42,987 nt of DNA from positions 1 through 42,987 of the forward strand of contig CAVQZC010000014.1 in assembly GCA_963718315.1 (NCBI GenBank). Direction: 5' to 3'. Below the pieces are notes generated by a model. The model was not told the origin of the DNA. It searched no databases and worked only from the letters and a program-made list of their open reading frames with translations. Positions 16,311 through 24,837 of the stretch are shown one piece after another (position 1 is the stretch's first letter; every line of letters starts with the position of its first letter). This stretch comes from CAVQZC01 sp963718315. GTDB lineage: Bacteria; Actinomycetota; Thermoleophilia; Gaiellales; JAICJC01. The position numbers were made by a program, and so were the translations under genes.

Positions 16311-17015
16311 ATGTCGATGCTTGCGAACTTCGTCCAGGTGGAGCCGGGTCTGCTCGAGCGGATCCGTCGCGAGCCTGGCCTGGCCGAGCAGCTCTTCATG
16401 CCGCCGCTTCCAGCCTCGGCGGGATTCGACACCGACAGGATGCGGGCGCTGATCCTTGCTCGCGGCCCGGGGCTGCTCGCGGGCGCGCTCGACCAACATC
16501 CGGGGATGCGCGAGCAGGTCGAGCAGCGCCTCGGCACGACGCAGGACGCGCTGCGCAGGGGAGAGGGCGGCGAAGCGGTGCTCCGGCTGATGCTCGAGCG
16601 GCTGGGTGGATCGGCAGCGGCGCCGCTCCCGGGCAGGCATGCCGAGCTCTCCCTCGACAAGGCCTGGCACGGACTTCACTACCTGCTGTGCGGCTCGGAC
16701 GAGCCCCAGCCCACACCGCTCGGTCAGGCCGTGCTGGGAGGCGACGAGGTGGGGGTCGACTTCGCCGGGTACGGGCCTGCGCGGGTGCACGATCCGGCGA
16801 CGGTGGCCGCCATCGCGGCTGCGCTGACGAACCCCGAGCTCGACGCCGCGCTCCCGGGCCGGTACGAACCGGTCGCCATGAGCGAGCTGCAGCTCTACCC
16901 ATTCGGCTGGGACGATCAGGACAGCGGCTGGCTGCTGGACGCGTTCCGGGATCTGCGCGGCTTCTACGTAGAGGCGGCCGCCCATGGCTGGGCGACCGTC
17001 TCCTGCCTGGTGTAG
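16311..17015 (+). CDS. DUF1877 family protein (YfbM-like)
   Basis: The 234-residue soluble protein carries DUF1877 landmarks: LSLDKAWHGLHYLLCG (about 114-129), GQAVLGGDEVGVDFAGYGPA, RYEPVAMSELQLYPFGW (about 187-205), and a final DLRGFYVEAAAHGWATVSCL. The family function is unknown. ATG 16311 lies about 60 nt after the inverted repeat and has no strong ribosome site; a short leader is possible. Its stop is only 3 nt from the stop of the convergent WD40-like gene. Confidence 0.75.
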   Translation: MSMLANFVQVEPGLLERIRREPGLAEQLFMPPLPASAGFDTDRMRALILARGPGLLAGALDQHPGMREQVEQRLGTTQDALRRGEGGEAVLRLMLERLGGSAAAPLPGRHAELSLDKAWHGLHYLLCGSDEPQPTPLGQAVLGGDEVGVDFAGYGPARVHDPATVAAIAAALTNPELDAALPGRYEPVAMSELQLYPFGWDDQDSGWLLDAFRDLRGFYVEAAAHGWATVSCLV

Positions 17016-17018
17016 CTG

Positions 17019-18206
17019 CTAGCCGGCCACGGCGAACGAGAAGTACGAGCCGCCGAAGCCTGTCAGCCGGCGAGCGACCGGCCGGCGGCCGATGTTGACG
17101 ACGTAGAGCGCCTGGTGCCGGTCGTTGGGGCCGTGCTCGTAGATCAGGTAGTGCCCGTCGGGCGACCACTGAGCACAGCACGAGCCGCCGTTGTCTGGGC
17201 GGGTGACGATCACGTGGGTATTCGATCCGTTCGGGCGAGTTATGAAGAGGTCGTGGTGGAAGGGGGCGTCGTTGACCCGGTCGAACGCGATCCAGTCGCC
17301 GGTGGGCGACCACTTGGCGCTGGTCGTCCACTGCCGCCATGCAGTGATCCTGACCCGGAACGCCCCGTCCCACCGAACCACGAAGACGGCGCTTCGTGAG
17401 GCGTCGTGCGCTGCGCCCCCGTTGAACGCGGCGAAGGCGACATGGCTTCCGTCGGGAGACCAGCTCGCCGGCGTACCGAAGTAGCAGCACCAGCTGTAGG
17501 AGTGAGGCGGCGTCAGCCGTACCAGCCCTTGCCCGTGGGCGGCGGTGCCGATGGTGTACAGCACCCCTACGCCGCGCTTGTTGCCGGTGGCCCGCGCCCG
17601 GAACAGCAGCAGGTGCGTCCCGTCCGGGGACACCGACAACACCCGGTCGATGGCCTGCGGCGGCGTGCGGGTGACCAGGCGGAGCGGTCTGCCCTCGCCG
17701 AGCGTTCCGATGTAGACGCCCGCCGGCTGGCCGTTGTCAGCGACCGATCGGGTGACTGCGATCCAGTTGCCCTGGGGCGCCCAGCCGCCCGGCAGGAGCC
17801 CGGTCGACGAGCCTTCGAATGACAGCGGCCGGTACGTGTCGACGCCGACCCGAAGCGTGGCGAGCGCCGGGCCGTGAGGACCGTCCACCGAGGCTGCGAG
17901 CACGTGCCTCGTCCGCGACCAGGCCGGGCAGCAGGTGATCATGCTGTGGGTGATCTGGACGCGATCCGGCCCGCCCAACGCGACCGCCGACAGCCCGCGC
18001 GTGTCGTCGGAGAACACCGACTCGCCGACGTTGCGCCCGAACACCACCGAGCCCGCCGGCCGTGGAGGCGTGGCCACCGGCAGCTGCGTAGGGCGGACGC
18101 CGTCCTGCGGATGGCCGACGCGGCTCGCACCCCGCGAGGTGCCCAGCAGGAGAGCCACCGCCGCCCCCACCACCACGAGGGCGGCTGTGAGCATCCTCAG
18201 CCACAT
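17019..18206 (-). CDS. Membrane-anchored TolB/WD40-like beta-propeller protein
   Basis: The 395-residue protein begins with an N-terminal anchor (MWLRMLTAALVVVGAAVALL). Repeats centred on S.DG or WSPDG follow: LSVSPDGTHLLLFRA, ASWSPDGSHVAFAAF, AKWSPTGDWIAFDRV and AQWSPDGHYLIYEHG. This is the WD40-like PD40/TolB propeller pattern. Two vicinal-Cys sites (ITCCPAW and YSWCCYF) plus GSCCAQW are unusual and could be redox- or metal-sensitive. No catalytic domain is seen. It starts 53 nt downstream of the DUF2252 gene on the same strand and could share its transcript. Confidence 0.7.
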   Translation of the reverse strand: MWLRMLTAALVVVGAAVALLLGTSRGASRVGHPQDGVRPTQLPVATPPRPAGSVVFGRNVGESVFSDDTRGLSAVALGGPDRVQITHSMITCCPAWSRTRHVLAASVDGPHGPALATLRVGVDTYRPLSFEGSSTGLLPGGWAPQGNWIAVTRSVADNGQPAGVYIGTLGEGRPLRLVTRTPPQAIDRVLSVSPDGTHLLLFRARATGNKRGVGVLYTIGTAAHGQGLVRLTPPHSYSWCCYFGTPASWSPDGSHVAFAAFNGGAAHDASRSAVFVVRWDGAFRVRITAWRQWTTSAKWSPTGDWIAFDRVNDAPFHHDLFITRPNGSNTHVIVTRPDNGGSCCAQWSPDGHYLIYEHGPNDRHQALYVVNIGRRPVARRLTGFGGSYFSFAVAG

Positions 18207-18259
18207 CGTGACTGCATTCTCCCCCGGACGATCGCTGCGGGCAACCGCCGGGCGCCGAT

Positions 18260-19723
18260 CTAAAGCCCGGACTGCACCTCGATCTTGCCCGCCTTTGCCG
18301 CCTTCGCGAGCGCCGCATAGTCGCGCTCGTTCTGGTCGGCGTACGCCTCCGAGAACTGGCAAACGGCGCGGTCGAAGGCATCGCCTCCGCCGAGGTACGA
18401 GGCGATCGCGATCCGGTCGCCCGAGCGGGCGTGCGCCCGTGCGAGCGTCCACCCGCACAACCTGCCGTAGACGCCCATCGCCTCGGGCGTCATCCCATCA
18501 AGCTCCGCCGAGCCCTTCCAGTCCTTCAGCTGCCGGACGTAGAAGTCGCGATCGATCTTCTCGACCGGGTTGCTCATCGTGCGCCAGCCCAGGAAGATGT
18601 CGCTCGACGCTTGCATCAGGTGCTGCCCGGCGACGACGCGCTCGCCGTGGTTGGAGTAGCCGCTCTTGCCGACGAACTCCTCGAGCACCGATGACTGGGC
18701 CTCCTTGACCTGCAGGAACAGGGGATCCTCGCCGTCCTTGCCGAGGAACAGGCCGATCCAGGCCCGCGTGCCGACGCTGCCGACTCCGACCACCTTGCGT
18801 GCCAGGTCAACGAACCGGAACTGCTCGAGCAGGATGCGGCGGTCGGTCTGCAGCGTACGCCTGTACCCGCGGATGAACTCGTGCACGGTCTCCAGCATTT
18901 GCTGCGCAGTAGCGGTCGGAAACAGTTCCTCGACCCGGACGATCAGTGGCGGGTCGCTGATGATCCGCGGTTCCCCGTCGACGGTCTCGGTCAGCTTGGT
19001 GAACGCGTGCATGCTGTCCTTGGTGCGCGCCTTCGCCAGGTTCTGCTCGGTGCGCCGCACCTGCTTCTCCGCGAACTGGCCGCGCACACGAGCGATCTCG
19101 GACTCGACGTCGAGGCTCGCGTACCAGACGTCCAGGTTCCGCATCCCTGCGAACTGCCGCATCGCCAGCCGGTAGGAGCCCACCGTCTGGGCGACGATCT
19201 TCGCTCGCTGCTTGTCGGCGTACTCGTTGTTTCTGGCAGCAACGACCATGCTGACCGCGAGTCGCTTGACGTCCCACTCCCAGGGACCGGGCAGCGTCTC
19301 GTCGAAGTCGTTGAGGTCGAACATCATCCGACGCTCCGGCGATGCGAACACCCCGAAGTTCGACAGATGCGCATCGCCGCAGATCTGGACGGTAAGGCCC
19401 GAGCGTGGTGTGCCGGCCAGATCGGAGGCCATGATCAGTGCGGCCCCGCGGTAAAACGTGAACGGCGAGACCAGCATCCGCCCGTAGCGGATGGGAACGA
19501 GCTCCGGGACGCGCGACTCCGCCTGGCTCTCGAGCAGCGCTACCGGATCGGGCCGGTGCGCCGGAGGGTCGAATACGGCGTGGCTGGAGCGCGGCACCTC
19601 CGAGCGAGCCGCCTTGCCGCGCGCCGCTCGCTCGGCGACGGTCAGGTGGGGTACCTCCGGTTGCGCCGATCCCTTGTCGCGGGTGTCCCGGGTCGTCCGG
19701 GTTGATTCAACGTCGGTTGCCAT
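18260..19723 (-). CDS. DUF2252 family protein (kinase-like fold)
   Basis: The 487-residue protein fits DUF2252. It contains RYGRMLVSPFTFYRGAALIM, LTVQICGDAHLSNFGVFASP with the conserved GDAHLxNFG, FDLNDFDETLPGPWEWDVKR with DxNDFDE, VGVGSVGTRAWIGLFLG, and a C-terminal LARAHARSGD and YADQNERDY. The GDxHxxN and DFDE pairs mirror the catalytic loop and metal site of aminoglycoside-phosphotransferase-like kinases, so small-molecule phosphotransfer is plausible but unproven. ATG 19723 follows GGAGGA; an earlier in-frame ATG at 19738 overlaps that site. It is divergent from the LURP-one-like gene. Confidence 0.85.
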   Translation of the reverse strand: MATDVESTRTTRDTRDKGSAQPEVPHLTVAERAARGKAARSEVPRSSHAVFDPPAHRPDPVALLESQAESRVPELVPIRYGRMLVSPFTFYRGAALIMASDLAGTPRSGLTVQICGDAHLSNFGVFASPERRMMFDLNDFDETLPGPWEWDVKRLAVSMVVAARNNEYADKQRAKIVAQTVGSYRLAMRQFAGMRNLDVWYASLDVESEIARVRGQFAEKQVRRTEQNLAKARTKDSMHAFTKLTETVDGEPRIISDPPLIVRVEELFPTATAQQMLETVHEFIRGYRRTLQTDRRILLEQFRFVDLARKVVGVGSVGTRAWIGLFLGKDGEDPLFLQVKEAQSSVLEEFVGKSGYSNHGERVVAGQHLMQASSDIFLGWRTMSNPVEKIDRDFYVRQLKDWKGSAELDGMTPEAMGVYGRLCGWTLARAHARSGDRIAIASYLGGGDAFDRAVCQFSEAYADQNERDYAALAKAAKAGKIEVQSGL

Positions 19724-19877
19724 CGCTCGGTCCTCCATCCGCCGTCCGCCGGAAGCCAACCGATTGTTCACCACATGCCCGCGCCACGACGGGGTGGACA
19801 CACCACACCGGTGGCGGGCACGGGCGTTTACGCTCGGTCCCTACGTCCAAACGCGTGATCCTGAGAGGAGAGGCGAG

Positions 19878-20390
19878 ATGGGTCTGCGACGAGGCCGCCG
19901 GGATGGCGGCGGGGTGAAGTACCAGATGCGCGAGAAGCTGTTCTCGATCGGTGACGACTTCTGGATCGAGAACGAGGCCGGCGAGAGGGCGTTCAAGGTG
20001 GACGGCAAGGCCCTGCGGGTGCGCGACACGCTGAAGCTGGAGGACGCCTCCGGCGCCGAGTTGTTCGAGGTCCAGGAGAAGAAGGTCCGCGTCCGCGACA
20101 CAATGGAGATCGAGCACGACGGCCGCACCGTGGCGACGGTCAAGAAGGCTCTTGTGACCCCTCTCCGCGACCGGTTTGCCATCGCCGTGGAGGACGGGGA
20201 CGACATGGAGGCGAAGGGCAACATCGTCGACCACGAGTACAAGATCGAGCGCAACGGCGACACCGTCGCCGAGATATCGAAGCGCTGGTTCCGCGTGCGC
20301 GACACCTACGGCGTCGAGATCGAGCCCGGGCAGCCCGACGCGCTGCTCCTCGCCGTGACCGTGTGCATCGATCAGATGGCGCGCGGCTGA
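19878..20390 (+). CDS. LURP-one-related (LOR/YxjI-like) protein
   Basis: The 170-residue protein follows GAGAGGAGAGG. It consists of tandem beta strands of the type YQMREKLFSIGDDFWIENE, FKVDGKALRVRDTLKLED and FEVQEKKVRVRDTMEIEH, then YKIERNGDTVAEISKRWFRV, RDTYGVEIEPGQPDALL and VCIDQM. This is the LOR/DUF567 barrel related to tubby and scramblase proteins, suggesting membrane-lipid association; its bacterial role is unknown. The phosphotransferase gene overlaps its end, so the two are probably co-expressed. Confidence 0.8.
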   Translation: MGLRRGRRDGGGVKYQMREKLFSIGDDFWIENEAGERAFKVDGKALRVRDTLKLEDASGAELFEVQEKKVRVRDTMEIEHDGRTVATVKKALVTPLRDRFAIAVEDGDDMEAKGNIVDHEYKIERNGDTVAEISKRWFRVRDTYGVEIEPGQPDALLLAVTVCIDQMARG

Positions 20391-21343
20391 GCCGCTTGCT
20401 CGGCCGGAACCACGCCCTCGAGATCGCCCGCGTGTTCGGGCTGGGAGACGATGCACGGTTCACCGGTCGCGTCGGCCGCGGTGAGCAGGGGTGGGTGGAA
20501 GAGCTGCTCACGTCCACCGGCGCGTTCGCGGTGAAGCTGTCGTTCGACCCGCCCGAGCTCGACGGCGAGGACGCCGCGTTCCAGACGGCGGCGTGCGCCG
20601 CCGGTGTGCCGGCGCCCGTCGTGGTGCCGACCGCCGCCGGCGCCTGGCACGCGGATATCGGCGGGCAGCCGCTGCGGGTCTACGGCTGGGTCGACCTGCT
20701 CCCTCCCGACAGCACGTTCGATCCGGCCGAGGCGGGGAGCGTGGTGGCGGCGATCCATACCACGCCGTTCCGGGGGGTGCGCCCGGAGGATCCCTGGTAC
20801 ACCGACCCGATCGGCGCCGCAGCATGGGACGCGGTGATCTCCGACGTCGCGGTGGCCGGTGCGGGGTTTGCTGCTGACCTGGCCGCGATGCGCGACGAAC
20901 TGGTCGCGCTGGAGGCGCTGCTCGATCGGTCGACGAATCTCCGCACGTGCCACCGCGACCTGTGGTCTGACAATCTGCGGCCGGCGGCATCGGGCGGGCT
21001 GTGCGTGATCGACTGGGAGAACTGCGGTCTGGCGGATCCCGGCCAGGAGGTCGCGGGCGTGATCTTCGAGTTCGGATACGGCGATCCGGAGCGGGCATGC
21101 GAGGTCTACCGCGCATATCGGCAGGCAGGCGGCCCGGGCACCGTGCGGACGCGGGCAGATTTCTCGATGACGATCGCCCAGCTCGGCCACATTCTCGAGG
21201 TGTCGTGTCGCATCTGGCTGGACGCCGCGACCACGCAGGACGAGCAGCGACGCCAGGAGTCCCGCGTCGCCGAGGCCGTCGACCAGCCGCTGACCATCGC
21301 GGTGATCGACGGGTTGCTCGAGGCCGTCGCCGGTGTTCCCTGA
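20363..21343 (+). CDS. Aminoglycoside phosphotransferase-family kinase (APH/choline kinase-like)
   Basis: The 326-residue protein has an N-lobe (VEELLTSTGAFAVKLSF, with the ATP-site Lys) and the catalytic loop TCHRDLWSDNLRP, a Brenner HxDxxxxN motif. The metal-binding VIDWENCGLADPGQEVAGV follows, with IDWE in place of the usual IDFD/IDWx. It is likely to phosphorylate a small hydroxyl substrate; resistance cannot be inferred from sequence alone. The start is uncertain: GTG 20363 overlaps the LURP-one-like gene by 28 nt, and TTG 20396-20398 is an alternative. It is followed 43 nt on by the DyP peroxidase gene. Confidence 0.75.
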   Translation: MHRSDGARLSRLLGRNHALEIARVFGLGDDARFTGRVGRGEQGWVEELLTSTGAFAVKLSFDPPELDGEDAAFQTAACAAGVPAPVVVPTAAGAWHADIGGQPLRVYGWVDLLPPDSTFDPAEAGSVVAAIHTTPFRGVRPEDPWYTDPIGAAAWDAVISDVAVAGAGFAADLAAMRDELVALEALLDRSTNLRTCHRDLWSDNLRPAASGGLCVIDWENCGLADPGQEVAGVIFEFGYGDPERACEVYRAYRQAGGPGTVRTRADFSMTIAQLGHILEVSCRIWLDAATTQDEQRRQESRVAEAVDQPLTIAVIDGLLEAVAGVP

Positions 21344-21386
21344 CCCGGGCGGTATGATCGCCCGCGGCAAGGGAGGCGGTCACCGG

Positions 21387-22409
21387 ATGGGGAGCTCGCA
21401 ACCACAGGCATTCCTAGGCCCGCTGACCGAGGCGGCCATCTTCCTCGTGGCGACGGTGGACCCCGGCGGTGAGGAGGCGGCGCGAGGGCTGCTCGCCGAC
21501 GTTGGTGGGCTGCGCCGGTCGGTCGGTTTCCGCGGGCCTGGGGAGGAGCTCAGCTGCGTCGTTGGCATCGGCGCCGATCTCTGGGCGCGAATGTTCGGCG
21601 AACCGCGCCCGACGTGCCTGCATCCGTTCGCCGAGATCCGGGGCGAGAACCACACGGCGGTCTCGACACCCGGGGATCTGCTGTTCCATCTCCGCGCTCA
21701 CCGGTTCGACCTCTGCTTCGAGCTTGCCATGCGGCTGGCAGACGCGCTTGCCGGGTGGGGGCGGATCGTCGACGAGGTGCACGGCTTCCGGTCGTTCGAC
21801 CAGCGCGACCTGCTCGGCTTCGTCGACGGCACCGAGAACCCGGAGGGCCGGGCGGCTGCCGATGCGACGGTGATCGGCGATGAGGATCCCGACTTCGCCG
21901 GCGGCAGCTACGTGATCGTCCAGAAGTACCTGCACGACCTGGCCGGGTGGGACCGGCTGTCGGTGGAAGAGCAGGAGGCGGCCATCGGCCGCAGCAAGCT
22001 GAGCGATATCGAGATGTCCGACGACGTGAAGCCGTCGAACTCGCACGTCGCCCTGAACGTGATTGAGAACGACGAGGGCGAGGAGCTCGCCATCTATCGC
22101 CTGAACATGCCGTTCGGCAGCGTTGGCGACGGGGAGTACGGGACGTACTTCATCGGCTACTCCAGCTCGCCTGACGTGACCGAGCAGATGCTGCGCAACA
22201 TGTTCATCGGGGTGCCGCCAGGCAACCACGACCGCATCCTCGACTTCTCCCGAGCGGTCACTGGAAATCTGTTCTTCGTGCCGACCGAGGACTTCCTGGA
22301 CGATCCACCTGGATTGTCATCCGCCCCGGCGACGGCGACTGACGACGCGCCGGCGCCTGAGGTCTCGTCCGAGGGGTCGCTCGGCATCGGCAGCATCCGG
22401 CCGATCTGA
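21387..22409 (+). CDS. DyP-type heme peroxidase with encapsulin-targeting C-terminus
   Basis: The 340-residue protein is a YfeX-like DyP peroxidase. It contains LLGFVDGTENPEG (GxxDG, distal Asp147), NSHVALNV with the proximal heme ligand His220, and IYRLNMPFG with the distal Arg238. It ends NLFFVPTEDFLDD. After the catalytic domain comes a Pro/Ala-rich linker (about 308-328) and a terminal EGSLGIGSIRPI. This closely matches the cargo-loading peptide (SLGIGSL type) that directs DyP into encapsulin nanocompartments. ATG 21387 follows GGGAGG. In many actinobacteria the shell gene is next door; here the next gene is a small convergent protein, and no shell gene is visible in the window. It likely consumes peroxide inside a shell encoded elsewhere. 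Confidence 0.9.
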   Translation: MGSSQPQAFLGPLTEAAIFLVATVDPGGEEAARGLLADVGGLRRSVGFRGPGEELSCVVGIGADLWARMFGEPRPTCLHPFAEIRGENHTAVSTPGDLLFHLRAHRFDLCFELAMRLADALAGWGRIVDEVHGFRSFDQRDLLGFVDGTENPEGRAAADATVIGDEDPDFAGGSYVIVQKYLHDLAGWDRLSVEEQEAAIGRSKLSDIEMSDDVKPSNSHVALNVIENDEGEELAIYRLNMPFGSVGDGEYGTYFIGYSSSPDVTEQMLRNMFIGVPPGNHDRILDFSRAVTGNLFFVPTEDFLDDPPGLSSAPATATDDAPAPEVSSEGSLGIGSIRPI

Positions 22410-22490
22410 GCCCTGGATGTCTCGGCACCCCCCGAGGCGCGTCCGCCGCAAGCGGGCCGCTGCTGCGGGGGTCGTGTTCTTGAGGCCGTG

Positions 22491-22787
22491 TCAGGCGGAG
22501 CGAGTGGCGGTCACGTGGGCCGCGACGTTGTACTTCTTGACGCCCGTGCGGCTGCCGGGAGTGTCGCCCGTGGGCATCGCGTCCAGCACCTCGTGGCCTT
22601 TCCGGTAGTCCTCTTCGGTGTCGAAGAAGAGGATCGCCAGAGAAGCCTGCTCGTCCGGATCGTGAAGCAGCAGCATCTCGGAGGCGTTCAGCCCCTCGGG
22701 CTGCTCGCCGCCTTCGATCTCTCTGCGCAGCTCCGCGATCCGCTCGTCGCTCACGCCCTGGAACGACACAACTCTTGCCAGTGCCAT
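22491..22787 (-). CDS. Small dimeric alpha-beta-barrel-type protein, hypothetical
   Basis: The 98-residue protein from ATG 22787 follows GGAGAGG. It begins MALARVVSFQGVSDERIAEL and includes SEMLLLHDPDEQASLAILFF, DTEEDYRKGHEVLDAMPTGD, then TGVKKYNVAAHVTATRSA. The pattern of strand, helix, strand, with an 'FFDTEEDYRKGHEVLDAM' helix, matches small ABM/ferredoxin-like dimeric proteins. No active site is evident. It is convergent with the peroxidase gene, 82 nt between stops. Confidence 0.7.
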   Translation of the reverse strand: MALARVVSFQGVSDERIAELRREIEGGEQPEGLNASEMLLLHDPDEQASLAILFFDTEEDYRKGHEVLDAMPTGDTPGSRTGVKKYNVAAHVTATRSA

Positions 22788-23283
22788 TTTCGACCTCTCC
22801 GTAGTTGCAGATGGCACGAGCTTATCGCCCCCGAGAGGCCGATGCAGGGGCGCGGCCGGGTCCGGCGACGCCCCGGCTGGCCTCAGGCGGCGCAGATCGC
22901 CTTTGCGTGGATCTCTTGAAAGATCGCGTCCGCGCCCAGCCACATATCGGCGATGGTCGCACCCACACCGGCGACGATGACACGAGGGATTCGTCGCGGC
23001 AAACGCCGCCGCCGCGTGATCCCCCGTTTCAGCCTCCTGCCAAAGAAGTGACCCTACCGTTCAACAGAACGGCTGTCCAGGATGCCAACAGCCCTGGTTG
23101 TGCACGGTTTGACTTGAGACCTGGCATCGTGGAATAGTCGCGGACTCTTCACCGTCCTGGGGAGCGATGGTGTCTGCCGTCTCGTTCGGGCTGCGCTCTT
23201 GGTGCGCGACGGCCTGGTAACGAAGACTCTCACGGTCACCTGAGCCCAGCGCTCTCCCGACCGCGAATCAGGAGGTCTGATCC
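22788..23283. other. 496-nt gap; possible promoter for the cupin gene
   Basis: No full gene is seen. The minus strand holds a short in-frame tail ending at 22883 (ADMWLGADAIFQEIHAKAIC, then AA) that looks coding-like but lacks a start and upstream domain. It may be a relic. The cupin promoter candidate is listed separately. Confidence 0.3.
23109..23138 (+). promoter_or_regulatory. Candidate promoter of the cupin gene
   Basis: TTGACT (23109-23114), an 18-nt spacer and AATAGT (23133-23138) give good -35 and fair -10 matches. They imply an mRNA leader of about 140 nt before ATG 23284. Confidence 0.35.
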
Positions 23284-23697
23284 ATGCCCCCCACCAACCC
23301 GACGGACGCCCTGGCCGGCAAGCTCAACCGCACCGAGCTCCAGCACAAGGCATCTTCGATTCCCGGACGCGAGATCGTCCAGGTGCTGACCGAGATACCC
23401 GCCGGCGTCGAGTCAGGCTGGCATCAACACCCCGGAGAAGAGGTGGGTTACATCCTGCAGGGGACGGTGGAGATGAAGATCGAGGGTCAGCCCACCCTCG
23501 TACTCCACAAGGGCGACCCGTTCCTCATGCCTCCCCGCACCCCGCACAATGCCCTCGACCTCGGCCCCGACACGGGCATGATGCTATCGACCTACATCGT
23601 CGAAGTGGGTGTGCCGATCGCCGAGTTCACACACACCATCACGCCGGACGAAGTCGCCGCCTTGCGCATGATGCGCCTGCCCGACGACGACTCCTAG
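23284..23697 (+). CDS. Cupin-domain protein
   Basis: This 137-residue single-cupin protein starts at ATG 23284 after AGGAGG. Motif 1 is GWHQHPGEEVGYILQGTVEM and motif 2 is DPFLMPPRTPHNALDLGPD; together they supply the usual His/His/Glu/His metal ligands. It lacks a signal peptide. Small cupins of this type act as isomerases or dioxygenases, or bind metals; the substrate is unknown. The chimeric PIN gene starts 12 nt after its stop. Confidence 0.85.
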   Translation: MPPTNPTDALAGKLNRTELQHKASSIPGREIVQVLTEIPAGVESGWHQHPGEEVGYILQGTVEMKIEGQPTLVLHKGDPFLMPPRTPHNALDLGPDTGMMLSTYIVEVGVPIAEFTHTITPDEVAALRMMRLPDDDS

Positions 23698-23709
23698 AAG
23701 GCCTGGCCT

Positions 23710-24465
23710 GTGGAGTTGGCGGACACGTCCGCGTGGTCGAAATCGAGGCACGCGCCGGACGCGATCCGTGATGCCTTCGACCAGCAACTGGCGGCTGGGG
23801 AGATCGCGACGTGTGGCATGGTCATGCTGGAACTCCTCTACACGGCCCGGTCGCCCGCCGAGTTCCACCAACTGCAGGCAGATCTCCAGTCTCTTCACCA
23901 ATGCCCCATAACGCGGGAGGTTTGGGACAGAGCGTTCGAGGTATTCGGGCTTCTTGCCGACTCGCACCAGCTCCGAAGCGTCAAACCTGCTGATCTACTC
24001 GCTGTCGTGCTTCTGGAGCAGATCATGGACAGCCGTTCGTCGACGGCCGCTCTGGGCGTGGTCGCGCTTCCGGTCCCGCTGGTCACAACGCTGACCGTCG
24101 ACTACATCGGGGGCGCGGTGCTGGTGGCGGGCGATCAGTCAGGCACCGTCGCGATCGACACTGACGACGCGATCCAGGCCGACGTCGACCGGCCGGATGG
24201 AACAAGCGCGTCTTACTACCACGACTTCAGCAACGGTTGCAGCGGTGCAGACTTTGCGATCGATCCGTTCATCGGGTGGGTCGGCTCGCTCGTCTGGGCG
24301 CTGACCAACCCGCGTCCGATGGTGTTGTCAGCACCTACGGTTCAGGTGGTCACCGCGCCGGCCGCACCGCAGTCCACGGCCGTTGACGTATCTCAATCCG
24401 ACCACACCAGAGTCGCCCGCCGAGCAGTAGTTTTGCACCCTACGAAAGTACTGGTTGGGGTGTAG
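23710..24465 (+). CDS. Chimeric PIN-domain (VapC-like) toxin with unrelated C-terminal tail
   Basis: GTG 23710 begins MELADTSAWSKSRHAPDAIR. Asp5, Glu41 (MLELLYTARSPAEF) and Asp95 (VKPADLLAVVLLEQ) match three of the four PIN acidic residues. After about residue 104 the family should continue to a final HYDxDF segment. Instead the frame runs into about 145 residues unlike any PIN: LTVDYIGGAVLVAGDQSG, then ASYYHDFSNGCSGADFAIDP, then WVGSLVWALTNP. A truncated vapC has therefore been joined to foreign DNA, and nuclease activity is probably lost. No antitoxin gene lies upstream, where a cupin sits instead. The tail could be a relic of a secreted protein. Confidence 0.65.
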   Translation: MELADTSAWSKSRHAPDAIRDAFDQQLAAGEIATCGMVMLELLYTARSPAEFHQLQADLQSLHQCPITREVWDRAFEVFGLLADSHQLRSVKPADLLAVVLLEQIMDSRSSTAALGVVALPVPLVTTLTVDYIGGAVLVAGDQSGTVAIDTDDAIQADVDRPDGTSASYYHDFSNGCSGADFAIDPFIGWVGSLVWALTNPRPMVLSAPTVQVVTAPAAPQSTAVDVSQSDHTRVARRAVVLHPTKVLVGV

Positions 24466-24588
24466 GATCGCCGCAGTCCCGCTTCGGACCCGGGACTGGC
24501 AGGCTCCGCGGCTGGGGACGTCAACGGACTCAGCTACCCATCCAGATTCCCCGGCCGCGGATGCAACTCACACTGGGGACCAACGGCG

Positions 24589-24828
24589 CTAGCTGGATGC
24601 GGCCGGTTTCCTAGGGCCGGTCTTGAACCACGCGAAGGCGAAGCACGACAGGCCGACCAGGAGCGCTGCGATCCCGTGCTTGAAGTGGTGGACTGATGAG
24701 TTCTCCTTGCCGAGGAAGCTGGGCAGCGGCAGGTCATTGGCGGGAGTCGAGAAGTACAGGATCGCCATGCCGATGCAGATGATGCCGCCGGCGACGCCGA
24801 GGAACACCCAAGTGCGGTTCTTGTTCAT
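24589..24828 (-). CDS. Small two-TM membrane protein, hypothetical
   Basis: The 79-residue protein starts at ATG 24828, 4 nt after GGAGGA. The first membrane segment is residues 6-26 (TWVFLGVAGGIICIGMAILY) and the second is about 49-66 (HGIAALLVGLSCFAFAWF). The loop carries LPLPSFLGKENSSVHHFKHG. No family is recognised. It is on the same strand as the response-regulator gene, 143 nt downstream of it. Confidence 0.6.
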   Translation of the reverse strand: MNKNRTWVFLGVAGGIICIGMAILYFSTPANDLPLPSFLGKENSSVHHFKHGIAALLVGLSCFAFAWFKTGPRKPAASS

Positions 24829-24837
24829 AGATCCTCC

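Noticed and set aside
24410..24470. CCTAC/GTAGG pairing after the PIN gene as a terminator
   Set aside because: Only a 5-bp stem with a long loop; too weak.
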